Positions 55,924 to 64,000 of a DNA stretch of 64,000 bases are shown piece by piece; positions within the stretch are counted from its first letter, which is position 1, and the number at the start of each line of letters is the position of its first letter. A model generated the notes under the pieces. It made no database searches. It was not told the DNA's origin and saw only the letters and a list, made by a program, of their open reading frames with translations. A program made the translations under genes and the position numbers. The DNA is from Xenopus tropicalis (lineage: Eukaryota > Chordata > Amphibia > Anura > Pipidae): assembly GCF_000004195.4 (NCBI RefSeq), contig NC_030683.2, positions 5,713,815-5,777,814 on the forward strand, read 5' to 3'.

Positions 55924-56090
55924 GAGTTTAGAGCTTAATGAATAAAAACTCCCCCACGTTCCGTTCATCCCTATGGGATTGTTAGAATCGTACTGAGTTC
56001 TAACTTTCACCCACTGATAAATACCCTTCCAAAAATCCCCTAGGGATGAATGGAACGTGGGGGAGTTTTTATTCATTAAGCTCCAAACTC
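55924..56090. repeat. foldback repeat with 57-nt arms
   Basis: Arms 55924-55980 and 56034-56090 are inverted repeats with about five differences (gcttaatgaataaaaactcc against ggagtttttattcattaagc). The loop contains a second small hairpin (gttagaatcg ... gttctaac). It resembles a dispersed Xenopus foldback family. It lies among pieces of tagtgatg-type MITEs. Confidence 0.85.
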
Positions 56091-56099
56091 ACACTTTGA

Positions 56100-56212
56100 C
56101 CGAAAACGCAAAAAGGCCAGAAAAATTTGCCAAATTTTTGATGCGCAACATTTTCCCTGTTTCACAAATTTTTTGCCGGTTCGTGAATCTTTCAACAGAT
56201 TGCGCCTGTGAC
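56100..56212. mobile_element. fragment of a tagtgatgagcgaat-type MITE arm
   Basis: Contains aaatttgccaaatttttgat, gcgcaacattttccctgttt and gttcgtgaatct, a diverged arm of the family without ends or an array. Confidence 0.6.
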
Positions 56213-56214
56213 TA

Positions 56215-56935
56215 GTGATGAGCGAATTCCCTAGTCCCTATTCGCTTTGCCGAAAAATTTGCCAATCTTTCAAAAGATTTGCGAAACGGCAAAAAATTCG
56301 CGAAATGGCAAAAATGTTGCACGTCAAAAAAAATTGTCACCCGCGACTATTGTTTTGTCGAACATGGTTATTTTTTTGTCGCCCATGGCTATTTTTTTGT
56401 CGTCCGTGGGTCACCCGTGGCTATTTTTTTGTCTCCCTCGGCTATTGTTTTGTCGCCCACGGCTATTCTTTTGTCGTCCGCGGCTATTTTTTTATCGTCC
56501 GCGGCTATTCTTTTGCTGTCCGCGGCTATTCTTTTGTCGTCCGCGGCTATTCTTTTGTCACCCGTGGCTATTCTTTTGTCACCCGCGGCTATTCTTTTGT
56601 CACGTGGCTATTCTTTTGTCGCCCGTGGCTATTCTTTTGTCGTCCACGGCTATTCTTTTGTCACCCGCGGCTATTCTTTTGTCACCCGCGGCTATTCTTT
56701 TGTCGCCCGCGGCTATTCTTTTGTCGCCCGCGGCTATTCTTTTGTCACCCGCGGCTATTCTTTTGTCACCCGCGGCTATTCTTTTGTCGCCCGCGGCTAT
56801 TCTTTTGTTGCGGGCGACAATTTTTGGACGTTCGGCGAATTTTTCCGCGGCAAATTTTTTCATCCATTTCGTGAAACAATCTGCCAATGGCAAAACACGG
56901 AAATTCGCCGCAAATCCATGCTTGGAGTTTAATAT
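56215..56935. mobile_element. tagtgatgagcgaat-type MITE with 21-bp array
   Basis: Starts gtgatgagcgaattcc after TA (56213-56214). The arm caatctttcaaaagatttgc is followed by a 21-bp array (about 56340-56815; ctattcttttgtcacccgcg+g and variants tcgtccg and tcgcccg). The other arm is cgttcggcgaatttttccgc ... ccatgcttgga. The second terminal repeat is not intact. Frames of up to 245 codons are array artefacts. Confidence 0.85.
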
Positions 56936-56939
56936 ATTT

Positions 56940-57480
56940 TCCATTATTCACAGAGAAGAATGGGCAGATTTTCCCGTTAAATAACGGAATCTATTTCATA
57001 AAAAAATCCAAATCAGATTTTTCTAAACCAAAATGAAGGGAATCTTTTTCCTTTACACGGATTCGATGAAGTCGGCGGCGCGGCTGTGAGTAGAACATTC
57101 CGGGAAGCGATGGGACCTCGTTATGGAGCTGAATTTATTTTGTATTCGGGCCACTGTATTAACCAACAGAAACATTTCCGCCGGTTTCTGGATCTTTTTC
57201 ATCTATGAAACGTTCTGTTATTCTATGGGGGGTTTTTCTCCGGCCGCGTTGATTAAAACCGCTCCCAGGGTTTTCCTTGAGAAAGGAATGGCCGCCGGCC
57301 TGAGCGCATTGACATATCCCGCCGCGCACATCAAAGCCCCCGCCTCCCTTGATGACCATAGTAATCGTTTGTTTGCTCAGACTCCATCATAATGAATTGT
57401 CCCGGCATTTTTTGCAGTTTTTTTTTTTCTCCCCCCCCCAATTCCGTTGCTAATGAACGGGGGCAGCAGAGGGCGGCTCG
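56940..57480. other. single-copy block, possible conserved non-coding DNA
   Basis: Unique sequence. The frame 57123-57392 (89 codons) and its antisense partner lack a domain. A poly-T/poly-C tract lies at 57419-57439. Features such as gttgattaaaaccgctccc and catcataatgaattgtcccg suit the regulatory-block interpretation. Confidence 0.37.
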
Positions 57481-57885
57481 TCATGTGTTTTCCATAAGTG
57501 GAAGAGTCGTAAGTGGAATGTAAGTCGGGGGGTTACTGCCCCGAAGATCATTTGGTTTTTATCTGGCGATAAAACAAACCGCTCGTTCTTACATTTTCAT
57601 ATATTTCGGTGCCCTGACGTCTGGTTTGTTTGTACAGGGTGCGTGATTGTTGGGAGTGCTTAGGCAACAATTAGTTGGATATTAGGGGGCCAGCAAGGGG
57701 GGGCTGCCACAGGTCATGGGATATGCAACCTGCTGCTCTCCAGCTGTTCAGCTTCTACGCTCTGGCTAATTACCCCATTGGTGGGGGGGTCATCTCATAT
57801 TTAAGACCCACTTACCACCAATTCCAAAACCCACTATCCCTGGTTTACTATCAAGTGCCACTATCAATGATAATCCCATGCAACA
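57481..57885. other. gene-free spacer
   Basis: Nothing recognised; contains gggggg tracts near 57527 and 57783. Confidence 0.4.
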
Positions 57886-57893
57886 CTTGAGGG

Positions 57894-58158
57894 CAGGGTC
57901 GGACTGGGCCGGTGGGCCCCGGCTCTAGTGGGCCCCGGCTCTAGTGGGCCCCAGCTCTAGTGGGCCCCGGCGGCCCAGACCCGACCCATGCCGGCGCTCC
58001 CCCTGCCCAACCGCTCCTCCCCTGACGCGTTAAATGTACATGCTGAGGGGAGGATGTCGGGTAGGGGGCTCCTGCAGGGGTTGGGGGGGTTAGGGGACGC
58101 GGCCGGCGGGGGCACCTGCAGGAGCCCCAGTGGGCCCTTCACCCCCAGTCCGACACTG
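57894..58158. mobile_element. hAT-like MITE 1 (cagggtcggactggg family)
   Basis: Ends cagggtcggactgggccg and cccccagtccgacactg. It is flanked by a perfect 8-bp duplication cttgaggg (57886-57893 and 58159-58166). The interior is GC-rich, with short tandem units of ggctctagtgggccccagct type. Opposing frames (57957-58329) are artefacts. Confidence 0.92.
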
Positions 58159-58712
58159 CTTGAGGGCCACCAAGACAGGGTTGGACTGGGCCGCACGGAA
58201 AAATCCCAGTGGGCCCCAGCTCTAGTGGGCCCCGGTGGCCCAGACCCTACCCTTGCGGCGCTCCGCCTCCTGAACACTCCTCCCCTGACGCGTAGGACGT
58301 CAGGTGGGGGGCCCTGCGAGGGGGATTAAGGGGACGCGCCCGGCTGAGTGCACCTGCAGGGCCCCTGGGACGGGAGCCCCGGTGGGCCCTTCATAGCCCA
58401 GTCCAACCCTGTACCAAGACCTTCATTTTGGAATGTGCTATAGAATGTGAAATGTCTCTTGAGGGACACTAAGATCATTTGGGATCAATCTAGAACCAAG
58501 GGTAAACACTAAGTTTAATAAATGGTTTCCGGTTTGGGTCCATTTAGATAGGAATCAGTAAGACACCGAAAGTCCATATTTTGCCAGGTTCTATTGAGAC
58601 TTTCAGTCCTTTGAGGGACCAGAGCTTCTCAGTGGGATGGATGTTCTATGGTGGGTTTTCCTTTACTGGTCTCTCCATCCCGGCCGTTCAGTACCGTATA
58701 GTGCAGTCCTTC
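58159..58712. repeat. tandem duplication copy 1 (interrupted by MITE 2)
   Basis: The sequence ccaccaag / accttcattttggaatgtg through ggatctagaaccaaggg-like, gataggaatcagta, ctttcagtcc and gtgcagtcctt corresponds to 58972-59301. Copy 1 carries the extra MITE 2. The duplicated unit probably also includes the right part of MITE 1, because MITE 3 ends with the same flank cttgaggg. Confidence 0.85.
58176..58411. mobile_element. hAT-like MITE 2, with empty site preserved in the duplicate
   Basis: Ends cagggttggactgggccg and gcccagtccaaccctg. The flanks caccaaga (58168-58175) and taccaaga (58412-58419) form an 8-bp duplication with one mismatch. At 58981-58988 the paralogous copy reads caccaaga once, without any insertion. 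Confidence 0.92.
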
Positions 58713-58971
58713 CAGGATCGAACTGGGCCGCAGGGATACTGGGAAAAATCCCAGTGGGCCCCAGCTCTAGTGGGCCCCGGTGGCCCAGATCCTACCTTTG
58801 CCGGCGTCCCCCCTGCCCGACCACTCCTCCACTGACGCGTTAAATTTACATGCTCGGGGGAGGACGCCGGGTGGGGGGCCCTGTGAGGGGGGGTCCCTGC
58901 AGGGGGGGGGTGCGGACGGAAGGGGCACCTGCAGGAGCCCCTGTGGGCCCTTCACCACCAGTCTGACCCTG
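58713..58971. mobile_element. MITE 3: duplicate of MITE 1 with degraded left end
   Basis: The left end ggatcgaactgggccg is a poor terminal repeat; the right end caccagtctgaccctg is followed by cttgaggg as in MITE 1. The left flank does not match cttgaggg. It is therefore better explained as part of the tandem duplication than as an independent insertion. Confidence 0.75.
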
Positions 58972-59301
58972 CTTGAGGGCCACCAAGACCTTCATTTTGG
59001 AATGTGCCATAGAATGTGAAATGTCTTTTGAGGGACACTAAGATCTCTCCCCGAAACCCAAGCAATTTGGGATCTAGAACCAAGGGTAAGCGCTAAGTTT
59101 CCGGTTGGGGTCCCCTTAGATAGGAATCAGTATGAGTGACACCAGAAGTCCACATTTTGCTAGTTTCTGGTGAGACTTTCAGTCCCTGGAGGGACCAGAG
59201 TTTCTCAGTGGGATGGACTTTCCTAAATGTTTCTATGGTGAACTTTCCTTTACTGGTCTCTTGTTCCATCCCGGCCGGTCGGTACTGGTAGTGCAGTTCT
59301 T
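58972..59301. repeat. tandem duplication copy 2 (empty-site allele)
   Basis: Paralogue of 58412-58712 plus its left flank. It has small indels relative to copy 1, for example extra ctctccccgaaacccaagca near 59043-59063. It ends at gtgcagttcttaccaaactg, where copy 1 instead meets MITE 3. Confidence 0.85.
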
Positions 59302-59789
59302 ACCAAACTGTGGGGTTGCCCTCGCTATACAGGCTCAGAGCCTTGTTTGGGGGCCCAATCTAAAAGCCACTTAGGGACAGATCTGGGGAGAACACAGACT
59401 TTCTTTTCTAGATAATTCTGGAAGCTCATCTTGCAGATCAATTAGGGCAAGATTTGGGGTCAAGGCTTCTTTGATAGGTTGGATATTCTTGGAACTGGGG
59501 TGAGGGACTGATTTAGGAATAATTTTTGGGGTCCCTGGATGAATGTTGGTTCTCAAGCCTCTCTTGACCCAAACAAGTCCAACATCCACTGGTGTAGGGT
59601 AATGGATGGAAGAAATGGGTTCACTAGCTGACAGACTGCCCACTACTAGGGTTGCCAACTTTTCAGAATTTCTTTACCAGCAGGGACTGGAGGTGGGTCC
59701 ATTAGGGGTGGGTGGTGTCATAACACCCATCCTTTCCCTTGAGCCGCCATTTAGTGATGGGCTGTGTTCTCCCTCAGAGATCAGCTGAC
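59302..59789. other. gene-free spacer
   Basis: Unique-looking sequence; the minus-strand frame at 59371-59658 has no domain. The stretch actagggttgccaacttttc at about 59646 is reminiscent of a dispersed repeat end, but no partner was found. Confidence 0.4.
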
Positions 59790-60085
59790 AGGAAGTGATG
59801 CAGCTCTAACTGTAACAGGAAGTAGTGCGGGAGTAAAAGGCAGAACTCTGCCCATTCATTGGCTGATGGGACCTAGCATGTATGTAAGGCTTGTTTGTGT
59901 GCACTGTGACTCCTATGATCCCAGGGGGCGGCCCTTAGTACATAAAATGGCAGTTTCCTATTTAGGATTACCCAATGGCAAATACTACTAAACAAGTATA
60001 TTTATATGAAAATGGTTTATTTATATAAAGCAGGGTTTCACATATAAGCTTTAATATGCAATAGTTTTCCTTTAACAGGACCCGC
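59790..60085 (+). repeat. interspersed repeat (gggggcggccctta family)
   Basis: From ggaagtgatgcagctctaac through cattggctgatgggacctag, gatcccagggggcggccctt and taggattacccaatggcaaa to atatgcaatagttttc. It is the fuller copy of the fragment at 6453-6600 and is a family I recognise from Xenopus. Terminal boundaries are uncertain. Confidence 0.7.
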
Positions 60086-60510
60086 CCACAGCGCCATTGT
60101 ATAGCCGTCAGCCCTAAGATTTACGGCATTTCACGTTTGCTCTTTGCAGGACTAAGATGGTTCCAATTGGATTAATTAGAAGGAAAAGATTGACTTATCT
60201 CCTCGGAATGCCCCATCTATCCCGACAGTGCAATGTTTGCCCCTGGCCTTTGCGTCGGTGCAGCCCCTCTGATTCCTTCCACATCTCACCCAGTGACCCC
60301 AGCGTCGGGGGCTTTACCCTCCCACCGGCGGAATATCCAGGGCCAGATGTCGGCCCAAGCGCTGAGATATTAGATATGACTACTGCAGATCTCGCTAATG
60401 GCTTAGGAAACCAACAAACGTTTGATGTTCGGTGCAGCTCAGGCCTCGGCCGCTGGCAGGATGGAAGAGGTTAATGTGAGCAGACTAACCCCCCCCACCC
60501 CGCACTACAA
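60086..60510. other. single-copy block, possible conserved non-coding DNA
   Basis: Unique sequence with ttggattaattagaaggaaa near 60168, gatctcgctaatggcttagg and caacaaacgtttgatgttcg. The frame 60157-60474 (105 codons) has no domain and no splice context that I can support. Confidence 0.38.
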
Positions 60511-60643
60511 AGGGGGTCATTTATTAAACTCCAAAGTGGCAAATGAAGCCATTGGCTGCCAAGGTCTCTTATTGAAGTCAATGGGAAACTGGCCAAAAGG
60601 TCCAGTGTGGTGACTTAATGGTTTATGAATTACCCCCAAGGTT
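60511..60643. mobile_element. short MITE (gggggtcatttatt ends)
   Basis: The left end gggggtcatttattaaactc and the right end (reverse complement gggggtaattcataaacc) pair over about 18 bp with mismatches. The interior gaagtcaatgggaaactggc is typical of short frog MITEs. It is followed by a poly-C run at about 60655-60671. Confidence 0.7.
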
Positions 60644-60814
60644 CTGCAGCCTGACCCCCCCCCCCCCCCCCATCCAGTATATGGAACCTCATCTGGCAAC
60701 ACTCATTTTCATTAACGCAAGTGAGAACCAAACAGGCTGTGGGCTCAGATGATATAATAACATTCATCAGCAGGTCCCCCCTATGGCTCCTACCCATGGG
60801 GCAATGTCTGAGAT

Positions 60815-61765
60815 ACCCCCCATTGTAAGCAGCAGTCCTGCCCTGCTTTATGGCTGAGATTCTAGCTATCTGTGTAACAGAGCATTCTGTCACAGTGGCA
60901 CAGATCCTATCTGATCCCCCCATTGTAAGCAGCAGTCCTGCCCTGCTTTATGGCTGAGATTCTAGGTATCTGTATAACAGAGCATTCTGTCACAGTGGCA
61001 CAGATCCTATCTGATCCCCCCCATTGTAAGCAGCAGTCCTGCCCTGCTTTATGGCTGAGATTCTAGCTATCTGTATAACAGAGCATTCTGTCACAGTGGC
61101 ACAGATCCTATCTGATCCCCCCCATTGTAAGCAGCAGTCCTGCCCTGCTTTATGGCTGAGATTCTAGCTATCTGTATAACAGAGCATTCTGTCACAGTGG
61201 CACAGATCCTATCTGATCCCCCCATTGTAAGCAGCAGTCCTGCCCTGCTTTATGGCTGAGATTCTAGCTATCTGTATAACAGAGCATTCTGTCACAGTGG
61301 CACAGATCCTATCTGATCCCCCCATTGTAAGCAGCAGTCCTGCCCTGCTTTATGGCTGAGATTCTAGGTATCTGTATAACAGAGCATTCTGTCACAGTGG
61401 CACAGATCCTATCTGATCCCCCCCATTGTAAGCAGCAGTCCTGCCCTGCTTTATGGCTGAGATTCTAGCTATCTGTATAACAGAGCATTCTGTCACAGTG
61501 GCACAGATCCTATCTGTTCCCCCATTGTAAGCAGCAGTCCTGCCCTGCTTTATGGCTGAGATTCTAGCTATCTGTATAACAGAGCATTCTGTCACAGTGG
61601 CACAGATCCTATCTGATCCCCCCATTGTAAGCAGCAGTCCTGCCCTGCTTTATGGCTGAGATTCTAGCTATCTGTATAACAGAGCATTCTGTCACAGTGG
61701 CACAGATCCTATCTGATCCCCCATTGTAAGCAGCAGTCCTGCCCTGCTTTATGGCTGAGATTTGA
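60815..61765. repeat. 100-bp tandem array
   Basis: Ten copies of a 99-101-bp unit (cattgtaagcagcagtcctg ... cagtggcacagatcctatct). Starts are at 60821, 60921, 61022, 61123, 61223, 61323, 61424, 61523, 61623 and 61722. Length differences come from the C run before cattgtaag. Variants ctaggtatc and ctagctatc alternate irregularly. Short minus-strand frames are artefacts. Confidence 0.94.
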
Positions 61766-62306
61766 GACAGTGGATATAACAATAACATACACATAGTAAT
61801 GAAACAGGAATATCATACAAAGGAAACGTAGAAAGACTCTCTCCCTTCCCACACCCCAGTCGGGGGCTGTCGACACACAAAGGTTCATTTCTTGCACCTG
61901 CTAAAACATTTGAGGTATTTAGAAAGCAGGAAAAAAAACACATTTGCTTCTCATTTCATACGACTCCCCCGAATCTTTGATGTGTTTAGTTGTCGTCCAA
62001 AAAAGCCAATTTTTTTTTCCGTTTAATCATACGCCGCGTGCCTCATTCGCTCAGCGAATCCGTCACCCGCGGAACTATCTGAGCGCAGACTTTATTAAGT
62101 GCTTGAGTCACGGCTTGGGGGGTTCACTGGGGGGGGGTTCAAAGCTCAAGTTATTTATGATGGAATCAAATAAAGGGGAAAATGTCCATTGTTCCCAGAA
62201 ACAGACCAAGCGTGCGCTTAATAGAGTTCCAGGTCCCACCTCTCAGCGCCGGCACTGATCAAACATAAACTTATAATCACTGTACCATGGCGGCGGCACC
62301 GGGATA
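61766..62306. other. single-copy block, possible conserved non-coding DNA
   Basis: Unique sequence with a poly-T run near 62010 and G runs near 62117-62139. The parts 61880-62110 and 62145-62280 (ctttattaagtgcttgagtc, caagttatttatgatgg) fit the regulatory-block pattern. Frames have no domain. Confidence 0.36.
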
Positions 62307-63312
62307 CAGGTATGGGACCTGTTATCCAGAATGCTCGGGACCTGGGGTTTTCCGGATAAGGGATCTTTCCCTAATTTGGCTCTCCATACCTTAAGTCTAC
62401 TAAAAAAATCATTAATTAAACCCCCCAATAAGAATTAATTATATCTTAGTTGGGATCAAGTACAGGTACTGTTTTATTATTACAGAGAAAAGGGAATCAT
62501 TTAACCATTAAATAAACCCAATAGGGCTGTTCTGCCCCCAATAAGGGGTAATTATATCTTAGTTGGGATCAAGTACAGGTACTGTTTTATTATTACAGAG
62601 AAAAGGGAATCATTTAACCATTAAATAAACCCAATAGGGCTGTTCTGCCCCAATAAGGGGTAATTATATCTTAGTTGGGATCAAGTACAGGTACTGTTTT
62701 ATTATTACAGAGAAAAGGGAATCATTTAACCATTAAATAAACCCAATAGGGCTGTTCTGCCCCCAATAAGGGGTAATTATATCTTAGTTGGGATCAAGTA
62801 CAGGTACTGTTTTATTATTACAGAGAAAAGGGAATCATTTAACCATTAAATAAACCCAATAGGGCTGTTCTGCCCCAATAAGGGGTAATTATATCTTAGT
62901 TGGGATCAAGTACAGTACTGTTTTATTATTACAGAGAAAAGGGAATCATTTAACCATTAAATAAACGCCAATAGGGCTGTTCTGCCCCCAATAAGGGGTA
63001 ATTATATCTTAGTTGGGATCAAGTACAGGTACTGTTTTATTATTACAGAGAAAAGGGAATCATTTAACCATTAAATAAACCCAATAGGGCTGTTCTGCCC
63101 CCAATAAGGGGTAATTATATCTTAGTTGGGATCAAGTACAGGTACTGTTTTATTATTACAGAGAAAAGGGAAAAATTAGAACACTAATATATATATATAT
63201 AATATTTTACTATAGGAGGTACTTTTTCACTATATAATGGAGTCTTTGGGAGATGGCCTTTCCGTAATTACTTTCTGTATAATGGATTTCTGGATAACAG
63301 ATCTTATACCTG
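62307..63312 (+). mobile_element. caggtatgggatcc-type MITE with 112-bp array, copy F
   Basis: The left end caggtatgggacctgttatc and the right end ggataacagatcttatacctg-like are both recognisable. About six and a half copies of the 112-113-bp unit (62440-63170) lie between. The first five units alternate gccccca and gcccca, a two-unit higher-order pattern. The array ends in an (AT)n near 63187. Confidence 0.9.
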
Positions 63313-63826
63313 TTTTTTATCCTGTAGCTGTAGAGTCTGCCTGTAGCTCTTACTGAACTCCAATTCCCAGCATCCTTTGGCTGTTTTATGGGGGTCTCAG
63401 CTGGGTGACCCCTTTGGAGATAAAGCTGCTGGGCTTTAGCCATAGGAAAGAAAGGGGCTCTATGTTTGGAATGCTGTTTCCTATAATAACAGGCAAGTGT
63501 TTATGTATTGCAGTATGAGTGGGCCACTTGTATGTGAAAAGCCCCCAGATTAGCATGGGAATGAGCCCGGCAGCTGTGAAAGCTAATTTGCTGTTGCCCT
63601 CGGATTAGCACATGGGGACACTTTCCTGGCCCGATTGTAGGTTAAAATAACAGAACTAAACTGATACTTTAGAGAATTGAAGCTCAGGGCAAGTGAATGG
63701 GGTGTGAGTCCAGCTGCGGCTTTGCTGGCCCCGGGGCCACACATCATCAATATATCGCCATTTACTTTGGATTTTCTTTGATCCAATATCTACCCAATAA
63801 TCCCATTCAGAACAACAATATAAGTA
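63313..63826. other. gene-free spacer with a weak ZNF143-like site
   Basis: At about 63354-63377 aactccaattcccagcatcc followed by tttgg resembles a Staf/ZNF143 site but misses several consensus positions. Otherwise unique sequence; frames at 63583-63786 and 63697-63930 overlap on opposite strands and lack a domain. Confidence 0.4.
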
Positions 63827-64000
63827 CAGGTATGGGATCCCTTATCCGGAAACCCCTTAATCGCCCAGAACAGTCTCCGAATTACGGGAGCCCGGATCCC
63901 CGATATGACTCCATTTTAACAGAATTATAAAGGATTTTGATAAATCGACGACTTTTTCTCTGTAATAATAAAACAGAACCTGTACTTGATCCCAACTAAG
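63827..64000 (-). mobile_element. caggtatgggatcc-type MITE, copy G (cut by window end)
   Basis: Starts caggtatgggatcccttatc and proceeds through a disturbed arm (ccccttaatcgcccagaaca) to ctctgtaataataaaacaga and gatcccaactaag, the start of the reversed 112-bp unit. Whether an array follows cannot be seen. Confidence 0.85.

Noticed and set aside
58713..58971. A third independent hAT-like insertion
   Set aside because: The left end is degraded and no 8-bp duplication matches on both sides; its right flank cttgaggg is identical to that of MITE 1, so a tandem duplication explains it better.
63354..63378. ZNF143 site in single-copy DNA
   Set aside because: It resembles the consensus but misses several positions in the 3' part; too weak without binding data.

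Overview
This window is non-coding vertebrate DNA, most likely from a Xenopus-type frog. That assignment rests on several interspersed repeats I recognise as characteristic of Xenopus genomes: a short inverted-repeat element starting caggtatgggatcc with internal tandem units, the tagtgatgagcgaat element, the aggtggccatacacgggc element, the gggatgcaccgaatcc element and the gcaattggtctt element. I cannot tell X. tropicalis from X. laevis. I found no protein-coding gene, rRNA or tRNA. All the long open frames lie inside tandem arrays, where several frames, often on both strands, stay open because the repeat unit happens to lack stop codons.

The layout is an alternation of three materials. (1) About 27 tandem arrays with unit lengths of 19, 21, 22, 23, 24, 40, 41, 49, 51, 59, 94, 100, 111, 112, 112-113, 130-133 and about 235 bp. 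By my tally they fill roughly 45 percent of the window. (2) Miniature inverted-repeat transposons (MITEs). Many keep diagnostic target duplications: 8 bp for hAT-like copies (17648-18527, 19168-19374, 25202-25471, 35011-35195, 35206-35400, 57894-58158, 58176-58411) and TAA or TTA for PIF/Harbinger-like copies (11323-11668, 12396-12532, 13551-13893). (3) About fifteen single-copy blocks of 300-1000 bp, many with TAATTA-type motifs and balanced composition. They look like the conserved non-coding elements of a developmental gene desert, although no alignment could be run.

Region by region: 1-7 kb holds 19-bp, 94-bp, 112-bp, 21-bp and 24-bp arrays. 7-14 kb holds MITEs, two foldbacks and a 59-bp polypyrimidine array. 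14-19 kb has a single-copy block, a 40-bp array fused to half of a Harbinger-like MITE, and a nested MITE. 19.7-22.1 kb is a complex duplicated and inverted block. 25-28 kb has a nested MITE and a 23-bp purine-rich array. 29-35 kb has 130-bp, 49-bp G-rich and 111-bp arrays. 36-40 kb has an inverted MITE pair, a single-copy block and 21-bp arrays. 41-50 kb has 112-bp, 51-bp, 19-bp and 130-bp arrays. 50.7-55.7 kb has 22-bp and 112-bp arrays. 56-64 kb has 21-bp arrays, a duplicated MITE locus, a 100-bp array and two more 112-bp-array elements.

The most informative themes are: tandem arrays that grew inside MITEs, most clearly the 40-bp array derived from a Harbinger-like MITE interior; a natural empty-site and filled-site pair for one hAT-like MITE; two hAT-like MITEs with overlapping target duplications; a 111-bp array carrying a CACGTG E-box and a CCAAT box per unit; and a dispersed repeat carrying a ZNF143-type site plus a CRE.
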